Position numbers and translations under genes: made by a program. From NCBI RefSeq assembly GCF_026127265.1, contig NZ_WWFG01000003.1, positions 372,001 to 436,000 of the forward strand: DNA of 64,000 nucleotides, read 5' to 3'. Of this stretch, positions 1 to 9,146 are shown in pieces. Position 1 is the first letter of the stretch. The number at the start of each line of letters is the position of its first letter. Below the pieces are notes generated by a model that was given only the letters and a program-made list of their open reading frames with translations, ran no database searches and was not told the origin of the DNA. The stretch is from Nostoc sp. KVJ3 (lineage in GTDB: Bacteria; Cyanobacteriota; Cyanobacteriia; Cyanobacteriales; Nostocaceae).

Positions 1-338
1 ATGGTTCTACCCATTTTTCTAATTTTAAGAGTCCGATGATGTATCCAGAGGCGATCGCTAAACCCACCCCAAAGCCAATGTAGATCAGTGTCACCTTTAA
101 CCCAAACAATCCCCAAAGAAGGATAACAGCAACTTCATTTACCATTGGCGCTGCCATCAGATAAGAAAAGGTCACGCCTAAAGGTACACCTGCTTCCAAA
201 AAGCCGATAAACAAAGGAACCGCAGAACAAGAACAGAATGGTGTGATGATTCCTACCATTGCTGCCAAAATATTTCCTGCAAAAGTGCGCTTTCCTTCTA
301 GCAAAGAGCGAACGCGCTCCGGTTCTAAAAAGCTTTGA
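1..338 (-). pseudogene. Permease fragment (ArsP/DUF318 type)
   Basis: The reverse strand is open from 338 to the window edge and reads as an internal piece of a membrane permease of the DUF318/ArsP_1 family, with the hallmark stretch CSCSAVPLFIGFLEAG followed by LMAAPMVNEVAVILL and further hydrophobic helices. Such permeases are inner-membrane proteins, some exporting organoarsenicals. The C-terminal part lies beyond the window. The N-terminal part is missing because an insertion sequence abuts codon one of this fragment, and the sequence on the far side of that element is not permease. The family is clear; the substrate is not. Confidence 0.75.
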
Positions 339-1527
339 AATCAGGACTTACGCATTGACAGGAATCTGAATATGTGAATTCAAGTTCATCCTTTGTTCAA
401 GATGTTCCAGAATAAAGTCACGAGCCACATGAAGAGACAAATTTCGCTGGACTTCATACCAGTTTTCAATTAACTCTTGAGTTCGCATTAGTTCTAATTG
501 TGTGAAAGCGCGGATAGCACTAAAAAAGTGAGTTTTAATTGCCTCAGATGTCCTCACCATGAATAGCTCAATTCCACACACTTGTTTGATGGCTCGATGG
601 TAACATTCAATCCCCCAATGAATCGAATGTAACTCCTTAAATTCGACGAGAGAAATTAAAAATAGTGCATCTTTGTCAGGCACATACATGATGTAATATC
701 TGGGAATCTCGTTTTTGAAAAGTCTCCGAAATACTTTCACTTGCCCAAACTTTTTCAGATGCACTATTAACCCATTCTCTGGAATTTCTAGATTTTGGAC
801 TTGGGTAAAATTTTTACCATCAACTGAACACAAGCGATTTTTAGCTATCCCAGTTAAAAACTTTAATCCCTTGTCTTTAAAGAACTTCAGGTTCCTTTTA
901 CTGGAATACCAAGCATCAGTGGTTACATTCTCAGGCTCCAAACCCCAATGCAAAACCTCAGTAATCATATCTCGTAAATAATCATTTTTCGTCTGACCAT
1001 CTTGTTTATCATAAATACGATAATTTACAGGTACAGATTTACCTGATAAATCGGTGTAATACAAGGTAATTAGTTGAATCCCTTTAACTGTACGATGATG
1101 CCTTCCTGAATAAATGTAAGTAAAAAATTGCTGTTAGTTTCGGGTCACTATGAGGCTTATCAATTACGGTATCATCTGCACTTAATGTACCACCTACTAA
1201 ATTGATATGCAGCTTAACTTCATCAAATAAATCCTTTGGCTCGTAACGCTCACGTAGCAAAAATCTGTTGACACTATCATGTGACAAATCTTCCATAATA
1301 TCTGCTAAACGTGTGCAGCCTGGATACTTTGATTCTGCCAATAAAAACAGAGTGTAAGTATTGAGGTCACACTTTGCAGTTGATGGCTTGGTAGTTACTC
1401 TGATTGTCCATGCCCTCAATAGAGACAGTGTAAATTATCTATCTTTTCAGCCCCCTATTGCTAGCGATCGCTTATTCTTTTCTTCCCTGCATTCTTTCTC
1501 TCATTTGTCAATGCGTAAGTTCTGATT
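339..1527 (-). mobile_element. IS701-like insertion sequence
   Basis: Near-identical terminal inverted repeats of 22 bp bound the element: AATCAGGACTTACGCATTGA at 339 onward, and its complement with one mismatch ending at 1527. The transposase lies between them on the reverse strand, its stop codon inside the left repeat. No target duplication is seen, and the flanks belong to different genes (permease on the left, an unrelated small protein on the right), so the element probably sits at a deletion or rearrangement joint. The family was assigned from the transposase, not from a search. Confidence 0.75.
348..1419 (-). pseudogene. IS701/IS4-like DDE transposase, frameshifted
   Basis: Two reverse-strand reading frames together make one transposase. 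The first (1419-1084) covers the N-terminal third to SADDTVIDKP, with the first catalytic Asp region. The second (about 1110-348) carries GRHHRTVKG, then a region with DAWYSS and ending with HWGIECYHRAIKQ, the Glu-containing C-terminal motif of this group. The change of frame falls at a run of six U in the mRNA sense (near 1127), where removing one base restores one protein. This could be a disabling mutation, programmed slippage or a sequencing error. DDE domain order and length fit the family. Confidence 0.75.
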
Positions 1528-1730
1528 TTCTAAAGCGATGGCTACTTGTTTGTCCTGTGGCTCTACCCATAAAGTTTTGTTACTGGAAATGGCGATACCT
1601 GCTTGGGGTGATTGGTCAAATAACTCACCAGCAACTTTGGCAAACCCTACTAAAGCATCGGCACAGGCAGCTTGTTGTTGCTGTGCTTGGCGTTTCGTCA
1701 GATGTTCTAAAATGTCAACGTCTGCTGGTG
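1528..1730 (-). pseudogene. C-terminal piece of interrupted small gene (gene X)
   Basis: On the reverse strand this stretch is open and reads PPADVDILEHLTKR, a glutamine-rich run, then ADALVGFAKVAGELFD and WVEPQDKQVAIALE. Its upstream end is cut by the Tn3 transposon, and removing the transposon plus one 5-bp duplicate (TGGTG) joins it in frame to QPNSANQ at 4856-4887, which supports one former gene. Its downstream end is cut by the IS701-like element. I do not recognise the family. It may be the C-terminal half of the protein starting at 6748, but no duplication across the IS4 element proves it. Confidence 0.5.
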
Positions 1731-1793
1731 GGCTAAAATAGCCCAACGCGCCAACAGCATCAATTACGGTTCAAACCCTTACTAGTTATGCTT
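1731..1793. repeat. Tn3 left terminal inverted repeat
   Basis: This end is complementary to 4788-4850. The outer 23 bases match exactly, about 20 bases in the middle differ, and an inner block of about 20 bases (AAACCCTTACTAGTTATGCT) matches again. The inner block contains the stop codon and last codons of tnpA. Confidence 0.9.
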
Positions 1794-4538
1794 TTCAGGC
1801 AAGGTGGGTTCGGATTCATCCTGGATCGCTTGATGCCAGTAAGTCGGGTCGGCATAGCGAACGACCAAGGCATCAATATCAACCTTTGATGTAGATGGAC
1901 TGAATTCAAATGTCCCAAACAAATTGATATGCTGCCACGCCACTGGCGAAATATCTTTAATAATCGCTAGTGCCTCTTGGTCGTCAACCGCCTGTTTTTG
2001 CGCGTAAACCCGCGACAACAGCAAAGTGTTGTAGTAAATGACCGCATTAGAGATCAGCCGCGAACATTCGTTCCAAATCTGTTGCTCACCCTCAGTTTTT
2101 ACCCGAAACTTCCCACCATTGACATAAGCTACCGCCCGTCGAAACCGATGATAAGCTTCGCCACGATTGAGTGCCTTTTGCACAGTCTGTCGTAACGTCA
2201 CATCATCAATAAAATCCAAAATGTACAACGTCCGACAGATATTTTCCAACTCCCATAAAGCCTTTTTAGTTTGATTCTGCCGTTCATAACTAGCTAGCTT
2301 TCTCACAATCGTCGCCTGTGTCACATCCTTCTGTGCCAACAAAGCCATAATCCGCTGAATATTCGGCCATTCTTGTTCGATTAAATCGCGGTAGATTTTG
2401 CGAACGGGTTTGATTAAAAAATCGCTATATTCATTTGGATGCTTGGCTCCGACCAATGCACCCATTTTCTTGTGCAAATCTCGATAACGGGGCGCAAAAT
2501 GATAGCCAAATGCGTGCAAGATCCAGAAATTAACCTGATTGGTACCATGTGTATCAGTGGAATGTCGTTCCGGTTTGATATCCGAAGTATTGTTGTGGAG
2601 CAGATCGAAAACGTAATGGCTTTCATGCTCGTGAGTCCCAATAATCTTGGCATTAATCGGTACATGATTAGCCACCAAGGTATAGGCACTTACGCCTTTC
2701 TGAAGACCGAAATATTTAGGCGAATATCTGGCATTAATAGTATCGATCTGTGTTTCCATTCTCTGTCCATCGCTACTGGAGTGCATGACATCTTGAATAT
2801 CATAAAGGTGAAAAACTGGTAGAGTCGCAATCGCATTTGTGATGGCATCATTAGCAGCATGGAGAGTTTCTAGTCGCAGGTAATTACGCGCTGTCGTCAT
2901 CATGGATGAATGACTCAATCCTGATACCTCGGCCATTTTTCCTAGCCCCATATTAGTGCCCATTCCCACAATGCAGGCTAAAATTTCACTTGGATTGGGT
3001 TCTTGTTTAACATAACGATCTAACACATGAGTAAAGGCACTCAAAAATCCCGTATTTGCCGCCACAAACCATAATAAGTCAGCAATCCCAATTCCAGGTA
3101 ACTGGCTATAAAACGGGCTATTGACTGGTTCTTCTGCGCTGGGATAAATCAGCTTCCAACGAGACTTATCAGCAGTCCCACTGACCTTAATATGTTGATT
3201 GAGACCATCTGTAATTCGTTGATTGACAACCTTGAACTTAGTTTCCAATGCTTGCTCGAATTCCGTCAGTGTCTCTTGAATTGGAGCTATTAATATCGGC
3301 GCACCAATTTCCTCCAACAACTCATTTTTATGCCGCCACCGCTCGTCGCCAATCAAGTCATCCTCAAAACGACGAAACTCATTACTGTCGCGCACAAACA
3401 CGTCCCCAGAAGAGAGCGCATTTCGTAGTAGTCGGTAAATCAGAAATTCATAACGATCGATCTCTAATATCTTCTCCTTGCCATCTGCTGTGGCTGTTGG
3501 ATACAAGTAACGTTGTAAACTTTTGGGTATGACTGCTGCTGGAAAAGTAGTTGGATCTGTTTGTCTAGGTGACTTCCCTTGTTGAAGCAAAGTTTGCAAG
3601 AACACGACCGCTGCTAGCAGTGGTGCATCAGATACTCGACTAGCGAATGTAAGATCGGCGAACAGTTGACGCAGATTGCGCTTGAAGGTGTTCGACAGCT
3701 TAGAATAAGCCGACCACTCAAACCCAGTTTTGTCGAACTTTATATTACGCATATAGTCTGACACCAATGGGAAACTGGTAGGGTCGAGGATGGAGAAAGC
3801 TTTTGCCTTGACGACTGAAAATGGTAGATCGTCAGTAATCGACTCATCCACAAATAGGTTGAGGATTTGACCCGCCGCTTGGAGGTTATTTGCAGCATCT
3901 GTCAATGCTTGTTGCATTGCTTGTTCCGCGCCCAGCTTGGCTTGTTTTTCGTATTGGTTAACCAAATGGATAAAAGCCTCAATCAGATTGTCATTAATCT
4001 GGCGAAACCGATGATAGGCAAAACACAACAAATACAACCGGACTGTCGCCAGGGACATCCGCCGCAGCTTATAAGCCGTGTAAAACTTGACTAATCCTAC
4101 GTAATATTTGCCACTTTCATTAGAAATACCCGTTGTTGCTAAAAAGGTTTGAGCAAATTCATGTAGTGGCTGGAAGTATTTGCGGCGATCTACTTCACGC
4201 CGCAGTTCCTTGTAACTGAAATCCTTTGGCTCTTGCTTGAGCAAGTTGATGCCATAGACACCTTCCTCGGCTTCCAGCAGGGTTTTTAACTGATTTTCTA
4301 CCGTCGGCGTGATGGCTTTGGTGAGTAGTTTCGTAATTCGAGTGCGTTCGCCTGTGACCACTCGACCAATCATCTCTTGAAGGAATCGATAGCTAGGTGC
4401 AACGACACGTTGCCCAGCTAAATGTTGAATTAGTTCGCGCAAGATATAGATGGGCTGAATTGATAACATGGCAACCCGTCGAGCTTTTGACTCCAGTTCG
4501 ACTTTCGCATCGCTGTTACAAAGGCGATAGTTGAACAG
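1782..4538 (-). pseudogene. tnpA: Tn3-family transposase TnpA, N-terminally truncated
   Basis: The frame can be read from about 4538 (no start codon until an ATG at 4469) to a stop in the left terminal repeat. The protein is about 895-918 residues, against about 1000 usual for the family. The missing part is the start of the N-terminal DUF4158 region: the residues upstream of the ATG, YRLCNSDAKVELESKARRVA, still resemble TnpA. The catalytic DDE residues are present in SSSDGQ, TDTHG and NRGEAYHRFRRA. TnpA carries out replicative transposition at the terminal repeats. The catalytic core is intact, but loss of the N-terminal DNA-binding region probably abolishes function. Confidence 0.85.
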
Positions 4539-4798
4539 CTACAGGTCGCTGTTTTCTGTCGATGATGGGAGCGATTTATCAGATGGAACGAGAATTACGC
4601 GCCGAACGAGCTTCGGCCGGAAGAGTTTCAGCTAAAGCCAGAGGCAGAACGGGTGGAAGACCTCGAACTGATGTTGCCAAATTGGAGATTGCGAGGATCT
4701 TGTATCAAAATTCTGGGAAGACAGCCGCTGAAGTTTGTAGAGTCGCAGGTGTAGGGCGGCGGGTGTTCTTTGCTTACCTAGCCCAAAAGCATAACTAG
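4535..4798 (+). pseudogene. tnpR: Serine resolvase TnpR, C-terminal fragment
   Basis: The reading frame begins after a stop at 4532 and reads TGRCFLSMMGAIYQMERELR, the late catalytic-domain and helix E region of serine recombinases. It continues with ARGRTGGRP and a C-terminal helix-turn-helix that ends AYLAQKHN within the right terminal repeat. About the first 120 residues, including the catalytic serine, are absent, so no active resolvase can be made. It is divergent from tnpA, and the two truncated ends meet at one deletion joint. Confidence 0.85.
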
Positions 4799-4850
4799 TA
4801 AGGGTTTTAAACGTACTTGTACATTTTTGGCGCGTTGGGCTATTTTAGCC
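4788..4850. repeat. Tn3 right terminal inverted repeat
   Basis: Partner of the left repeat at 1731-1793. The TnpR stop codon lies inside it. It is followed at once by TGGTG (4851-4855), the second copy of the 5-bp target duplication. Confidence 0.9.
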
Positions 4851-4855
4851 TGGTG

Positions 4856-4887
4856 GCTGGTTAGCAGAGTTAGGTTGGACACATTGG
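4856..4887 (-). pseudogene. Middle piece of gene X between two mobile elements
   Basis: These 32 bases lie between the Tn3 duplication and the IS4 left end. Read on the reverse strand they give QCVQPNSANQ and join in frame to the 1528-1730 piece once the Tn3 element and one duplicate are removed. They are too short to identify. Confidence 0.4.
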
Positions 4888-6384
4888 CATTGGTGACAAG
4901 TTAAAGCTGTAAGTCTTTTGTCAAGAGGCTTTGAGAGAATCGCTGAAAAAAAACTGGTCAGACCCTCGTTGGAGATCAGGAAAAGGAGCGACAATTAACT
5001 TAACGTTTGGTTTTCGCTTCTGTTTGATAATACCTAAATCTCGATTTTGAGGGTCAGCAAAATACTTAATAGTATCTGTTGTGTTACCTTTTTGATGAGC
5101 CATTGTAAAATGGTAAAGACCACGATAAATCATTTCTAATGAGATTTCATCAAAGGGTAGAGAGAGTTCATCCGCTACGGCATCACCTAAATCTACTAAA
5201 ACCGCATAAAATAACCACGTCGCCCAAATTTGTAACTTAATTCCATTAATTGAACCTGTCCATAAATAACTTAACCCCAAGAGTCTTTTGACTATATTAA
5301 AAGCATCTTCAATTCGCCAACGCCGCCGATATAAATCTGCTACTACATAAGGGGGTAAAACATGAGGGTCTAGGACGCTGGTTAAATAAGAATGCCATGT
5401 TTTTCCCGACCTTACTTCAATCAAACGTAAAGTTATAAACGGAGTCTTTTTAGTGCCAGAACCGAGACGTATCTTCCGGTCTCGCAGTCCATAACTATCT
5501 GTCAACACCTGTTCTACTTTGATTGCTGCTCCTTTCTTTATTCTGGTAATAAAGTCAACTTTATTCTCGATTAATTGATGCCAAAAGTTAAAGTGATAAA
5601 AACCTCTATCTAATAAGAGTAAAGTTCCGGCTCTAACTAAATTTAGGATATTTTCTTCTAGTTTAGTATCAGAAGCTTTAGGATTTTCTTCAAACCAAAT
5701 TTCTACAGGTAATCTGGTCATTAAATCAATGACTGTACTCATCTTTCCTGCTAATTGTCCTCTTTGAGCTTCCTCTAAACTTTGTATTTTCCTAAACAAT
5801 GCCTCCAGTGTTGACCCGTCTACTATCCAAATTTTCTCGAATTTTAATAATGTAAACTGAATACTTTCTGGTAATGGACGTTTATTTCTACTATGCCAAG
5901 CCGCTCTCAAACTAGGCAATAAATCTTTAAATACTTTTTCAAATAATTCTGATGGAAATGTCAAAAATCTCTGTGATACTGCTTGTTGACTAACTTTTGT
6001 GGGATTACACCACAGAAAACCGTCTCTGGCTAACATTCTTGTCAGTTCCCTGACTCCTGCTACATCTCTCCATAACAAGGTCAGCACCGCAGCCATCATC
6101 AATGGTAAATTCAGTATCCGTTCCCTGAGTCCTAGTTTTCGGTAGTAATTTTCTTGATTTGTAATCGCTGGTGTCAGTAATCTTTCCAGTTGCTCTGCAA
6201 TTACTTCGTCTTCCACCATTGGTCTGTGTTTCTTTTTGGCATGGTCTCTATTGGTTTTTTTGCTGGTGGTCATGGCTAAGTCTCAATCGCTCAATTACTT
6301 GTCTAGATTGAGTTTCCCACTATTTTTGAACACTACAAATATCACCCTTGACAATTTCTCCTTTTCCTTAACTTGTCACCAATG
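4888..6384 (-). mobile_element. IS4-family insertion sequence
   Basis: Terminal inverted repeats CATTGGTGACAAGTTAA are present at 4888-4904 and, complemented, ending at 6384, matching at 18 of 19 positions. They enclose one full-length transposase on the reverse strand. No direct duplication was found in the flanks (CACATTGG on the left, GGGTGAAG on the right), so the two sides may not have been contiguous before insertion. Confidence 0.8.
4921..6273 (-). CDS. IS4-family transposase, apparently intact
   Basis: This 450-residue DDE transposase reads without interruption from an ATG shortly inside the right terminal repeat. The first Asp region is WIVDGSTLEALF, the second LLLDRGFYHF, and the C-terminal signature YRRRWRIEDAFNIVK fits the Y-x2-R-x3-E-x6-K spacing that defines the IS4 family. 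It moves its own element by cut and paste. Length and motif order are normal, so this copy may still be active. Its gene lies in the same direction as the gene X fragments on both sides. Confidence 0.9.
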   Translation of the reverse strand: MTTSKKTNRDHAKKKHRPMVEDEVIAEQLERLLTPAITNQENYYRKLGLRERILNLPLMMAAVLTLLWRDVAGVRELTRMLARDGFLWCNPTKVSQQAVSQRFLTFPSELFEKVFKDLLPSLRAAWHSRNKRPLPESIQFTLLKFEKIWIVDGSTLEALFRKIQSLEEAQRGQLAGKMSTVIDLMTRLPVEIWFEENPKASDTKLEENILNLVRAGTLLLLDRGFYHFNFWHQLIENKVDFITRIKKGAAIKVEQVLTDSYGLRDRKIRLGSGTKKTPFITLRLIEVRSGKTWHSYLTSVLDPHVLPPYVVADLYRRRWRIEDAFNIVKRLLGLSYLWTGSINGIKLQIWATWLFYAVLVDLGDAVADELSLPFDEISLEMIYRGLYHFTMAHQKGNTTDTIKYFADPQNRDLGIIKQKRKPNVKLIVAPFPDLQRGSDQFFFSDSLKAS

Positions 6385-6748
6385 GGGTGAAGTAGTTTTC
6401 ATCTTTGCTGGTAATTCCTTCGAGGTTTTTAATCAGGTATTTGCCACTGGTTCTATGGTTGGGATCGCTGGTGAGGTAGAAGCGATAGCCTCTAATCTCG
6501 TCATCATCCCCACCTCCAACACAGAGTTCTACTGTGACGGGGGCTTTACCCGATTCCTGGCTGTAGTTTTCTACATAGGCTTTAAAGTCTTCGTGGGACT
6601 GGATAGAATCATCCTGAATTGAGGATGCGATCGCTTTATCCAATGTGTTTTCAATATGGCGGAGTTTGCGGCGATCTGTCAGGTTTTCCCATGAGCGATT
6701 TTGAGAATTTTGTCTTTGCTTAGGTTTGGTCAGTGTTTTGGTAGCCAT
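6385..6748 (-). pseudogene. Hypothetical protein, N-terminal part, cut by IS4 element
   Basis: An ATG at 6748 opens a frame of about 121 host-encoded residues: a basic start (MATKTLTKPKQRQ), a helical charged stretch, then VTVELCVGGGDDDEIRGYRFY and SGKYLIKNLEG. It runs into the IS4 terminal repeat, which supplies the last few residues and a stop at 6368. I do not recognise the family. It may be the first part of gene X, whose later parts would be 4856-4887 and 1528-1730, but the frames do not join simply and no target duplication supports this. Confidence 0.45.
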
Positions 6749-7099
6749 AGGTACTCAAAGCTGATTGCCTTAGCAGTTAGCCTAACAAGGCTTGATCTGG
6801 AAGCAGCTAGACCAAATGGCGATTTATAAGTTGTCCAGTTGGCTATTATTGACTCCTGGCCTTTCAAACGTAATTCTTGAATTTTTGTCTTTAGTCCAAG
6901 CCTGGGTTCTGGAAGACTTAAGCCATCAGAAATCTCAATTAACCTGAGTTCGGGTTAAACATATGAAGGTAAAAGCCACTCCCGTTGAAGGCTGGGTTTC
7001 TTAGGTTGATGACAATAAGCGATTAATCCGCACAAAACGTTAACACAAAAATTGACGGGCTGACGCCGGGGTACCGGCTACCGCTTCGCTATCGGTGTC
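6749..7099. other. Intergenic stretch without recognised gene
   Basis: No convincing coding frame, RNA or promoter was found. The right end contains a short palindromic repeat (GGGTACCGGCTACCGC and nearby) of a type seen elsewhere in the window, next to the start of the IS982 remnant. Confidence 0.5.
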
Positions 7100-7683
7100 T
7101 AGAGTGTTCAATCTGAGAAATGTTCTTGAGTTGGTCGTTAATTGTTTCAATAATTGAGCGTTTGCGGGAGAAAAGCTTATCATGAAGACGCATGAGCTTA
7201 TTTTTCATGTTGCGACGAGGTTTGGCAAAAAATTCAATTCCGAAGTCTTATAAAAGTTGAGAAGCTAGCTTTTGGGAGACATAACCTCTATCGGCAAAGA
7301 TTTTGCCAAACAGACCACTGAGTAAATCAGGAACTGGTTTACGGTCATCAATATTACCAGCAGTGAGAGTAACATTTAAGAGTTTACCAAGCTCATTGAC
7401 GACTTTTATGTTGCTTGAACCCAAAAAACCAATCTACAGAAGTCTTTCCACGAGAGGCTAAACCTTTAAACACCCGATGGCGAGAAATGCGACGATTATG
7501 GCAGACTTTCAGACTGGTTGCATCGATAAAACCGATACCCGTACACTGTCCTAAACAATGCTTCAGATAGACGCACAAAGGTATCATCGTTGATGGTATC
7601 CATTCAATAAATCGTTGATAACTGGGAAGACCTGGAAAAGCTGAACACCATTGCTGTACCCACTTCCCAAAACCAAGCATCAA
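7100..7683 (-). pseudogene. IS982-family transposase remnant
   Basis: Read on the reverse strand, three pieces align end to end with an IS982-type transposase: SYQRFIEWIPSTM through FIDATSLKVCHNRRI and KGLASRGKTSVDWFFGFK; then, after a frameshift near 7410, KVVNELGKL and ADRGYVSQKLASQLL; then, after an in-frame TAA near 7248, DFGIEFFAKPRRNMKNK and the terminal KRSIIETINDQLKN. The N-terminal 90 or so residues are missing. With a truncation, a frameshift and a nonsense codon it is clearly dead. No terminal repeats were recognised. Confidence 0.75.
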
Positions 7684-7689
7684 ACCCTA

Positions 7690-8035
7690 CTACCACAACC
7701 GCAGGGTAGGCGGGTTTCCCGCCGTAGGGAACTGGCTATCTTTCCTTCTCTACGAGAGACTGCGCCCTAAGCGTAGCTATGCCGCAGGCTTTACGGGGCG
7801 CTACGCGTAGCAAGATCCCCGGAGGGGTATGGAGACGCTAACGCTAACACTGAGTTCGCGGAGCGTCTCAGTGTTAGCGACGTTAAGAGCTTCACCCTAA
7901 GAGGTTTCCCAAGTTAGGGAACTGGTGTTAGCGAGTAGTCCAGCCTCAGTAAGAGCGTCACCTGAAGAGAAGCAAAAGTATCTATGTCAAGCATAATGCA
8001 AGTATCCAATGCCAAATAGATAGAGAACACTTGCT
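7690..8035. repeat. Cluster of palindromic dispersed repeats
   Basis: The stretch contains several short inverted repeats, among them GCTACGCGTAGC, GATCCCCGGAGGGG and the pair CACTGAGTTCGCGGAG / CTCAGTGTTAGCG. Related pieces occur at 9365-9395, 18290-18330, 24280-24305 and 30365-30415. They resemble dispersed palindromic repeats of Nostoc-type genomes. There is no coding frame. Confidence 0.6.
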
Positions 8036-8091
8036 TTCTTGAATTCCAGTTGTGTTTAGAGTGATGTGATTCTGAGAGCGGTCAAAACTTG

Positions 8092-8109
8092 ATTTCATCC
8101 TAATTTCAT
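8092..8109 (+). promoter_or_regulatory. Putative CopR-type direct-repeat box upstream of copB 5' end
   Basis: ATTTCATCCTAATTTCAT consists of two TTTCAT half-sites with an 11-bp period, the spacing typical of OmpR/PhoB-family regulators. It is the complement of the box found upstream of copR and of the RND pump, in the same orientation relative to the gene, about 100 bp before the start codon at 8212. Confidence 0.65.
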
Positions 8110-8211
8110 TTCTGAATGAAAGACTAGTAAGAGAGTGTATTTCTAAAACTTAAAAGTACTTTTGACCGTTCGCAATATCCTCTCTCCCATACTCAAGGAC
8201 TTTTAATAGCA

Positions 8212-8302
8212 ATGTCTAACTCTCTGCGTTCCCAAACACCTACAGCTATTGCTTGTGTTTCTGGCACATTCCTGAGCCTGCTGTTATTAGCAAGTCCCAC
8301 AG
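8212..8302 (+). pseudogene. Detached 5' end of RND periplasmic adaptor gene (copB/cusB-like)
   Basis: An ATG preceded by AAGGA opens MSNSLRSQTPTAIACVSGTF followed by LSLLLLASPT, a classic signal peptide, and then runs into an ISKra4-like end. The last nine bases, GTCCCACAG, are also found beside the ISKra4-like element at 42168, directly before the rest of an adaptor that lacks a signal peptide. Joining the two across one copy of GTCCCACAG gives ASPTVVMAHGGHG in frame. This is therefore the missing start of the gene at 40588-42167, carrying its promoter box with it. Confidence 0.8.
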
Positions 8303-8340
8303 GGGAGCAACGCGAAAAAGTGAGATCCTCGTGAAATGGG
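8303..8340. mobile_element. Remnant of an ISKra4-like terminal repeat
   Basis: GGGAGCAACGCGAAAAAGTG followed by AGATC closely resembles the end of the complete element at 42168 (GGGAGCAATGCGATTTTGTG then AGGTC). Only about 25-40 bases remain before the sequence changes to a partial Uma2 gene. Confidence 0.65.
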
Positions 8341-8372
8341 CAGGGGGAGCAGAGGGAGTATAGAAACAAAAA

Positions 8373-8694
8373 ATGAGTACTTTCTGTGATGTAATAAAAA
8401 CTAGCCTGACGTTAGACGAGTATCGGGCCATGGAAGAAACCAACCCTGAACGCCATGAATACCGTAACGGAGAGATTATTACTATGTCGGGAGGGTCGGA
8501 ATCTCATAGTGCAATCGCTAGCAATTTTTTAATTTACTTAGGATTTTTACTGAGAGACACGGATTTCCGTTTGTATAATAGCGATTTGCTTTTTTTGGAT
8601 TCCTGAATATCAGTGTGGTACTTATACGAACCTATCCCACTATTCTAAAAATCCCTACTTCTTTTCGTAAAAAATGATCGCTGGCTATGGCAAG
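8373..8694 (+). pseudogene. Uma2 family nuclease fragment, duplicate of the gene at 17573
   Basis: From DVIKTSLTLDEYRAMEETNP to RLYNSDL this is almost identical to the intact Uma2 gene downstream. It then has one extra T and a C-to-T change giving a stop (8606), continues to match as far as about 8630, skips most of the rest, and ends with a short match (GATCGCTGGCTATGGCAAGT). The C-terminal half with the catalytic residues is therefore missing. It is a dead partial duplicate. Confidence 0.85.
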
Positions 8695-8714
8695 TGAACT
8701 TCGAGTAATAAATT

Positions 8715-9137
8715 ATGACTTCTCATAATATTCTGGTTATTGAAGATTCCAAAGATATGAAATGGTTGTTTGAGGAATTTTTTAACTTACTGCCTGCACA
8801 CCACTTTGAGATGTCCATTTATAATGGACGTGATGCTTTAAAATTCCTCAAATGTCACAGAGTTAGCATCATCTTGATTGATTTTCCAGTTCTCGGTGCT
8901 TGGGAGCTTTTTGAGTACGTTCAAGCTCATCCGACATTAAGATTTGTTCCCCTTGTAGTTATGTCAGGAGCAAAAAAACATTTTATCGATGAATTTCCAA
9001 AGCCTTTTGAATATTTTGAACATTGTAAAAAACCATTTAGACCAGCAGAACTTAAGCAAGCAGTCCGTTCAGCGATTAACAAAGCAAAATTGCGGTATCT
9101 CCAAGAAAAAAGCCACATCTTTGGTGAGATTAGTTAG
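8715..9137 (+). CDS. Stand-alone response-regulator receiver protein
   Basis: The 140-residue protein is a single CheY-like receiver domain with no output domain. It has the acidic pair near the start (VIEDS, residues 9-12), the phospho-acceptor Asp in IILIDFPVLG, Ser in VVMSGA and the conserved Lys in CKKPF. Such proteins pass phosphate between kinases or control other proteins by contact. The usual proline-rich loop is DFPVLG instead of DxxMP. No histidine kinase is adjacent; the nearest is at 25514. Target unknown. Confidence 0.8.
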   Translation: MTSHNILVIEDSKDMKWLFEEFFNLLPAHHFEMSIYNGRDALKFLKCHRVSIILIDFPVLGAWELFEYVQAHPTLRFVPLVVMSGAKKHFIDEFPKPFEYFEHCKKPFRPAELKQAVRSAINKAKLRYLQEKSHIFGEIS

Positions 9138-9146
9138 ACAAGGGGC

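Larger units (their letters stand above)
1731..4850. mobile_element. Tn3-family transposon with internal deletion
   Basis: The 3120-bp element is bounded by inverted repeats beginning GGCTAAAATAGCCCAACGCG and by a 5-bp target duplication, TGGTG, at 1726-1730 and 4851-4855, as expected for the Tn3 family. It holds tnpA (reverse) and the tail of tnpR (forward). Both genes end inside the terminal repeats with the same last codons (KHN, stop TAG). Both lack their 5' ends, which meet at about 4526-4541, so an internal deletion has removed both start regions and any res site between them. The element looks unable to move or resolve by itself. Confidence 0.9.

Noticed and set aside
1458..1746. Overlapping open frames on both strands between the IS701-like element and the Tn3 element
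   Set aside because: The forward frames are shadows. The reverse frame is a gene fragment read through the element end and is reported as gene X, not as a complete gene.
4888..6384. IS4 target duplication proving that gene X is one gene from 6748 to 1528
   Set aside because: The bases on the two sides of the element do not match, and the frames do not join without an arbitrary shift.
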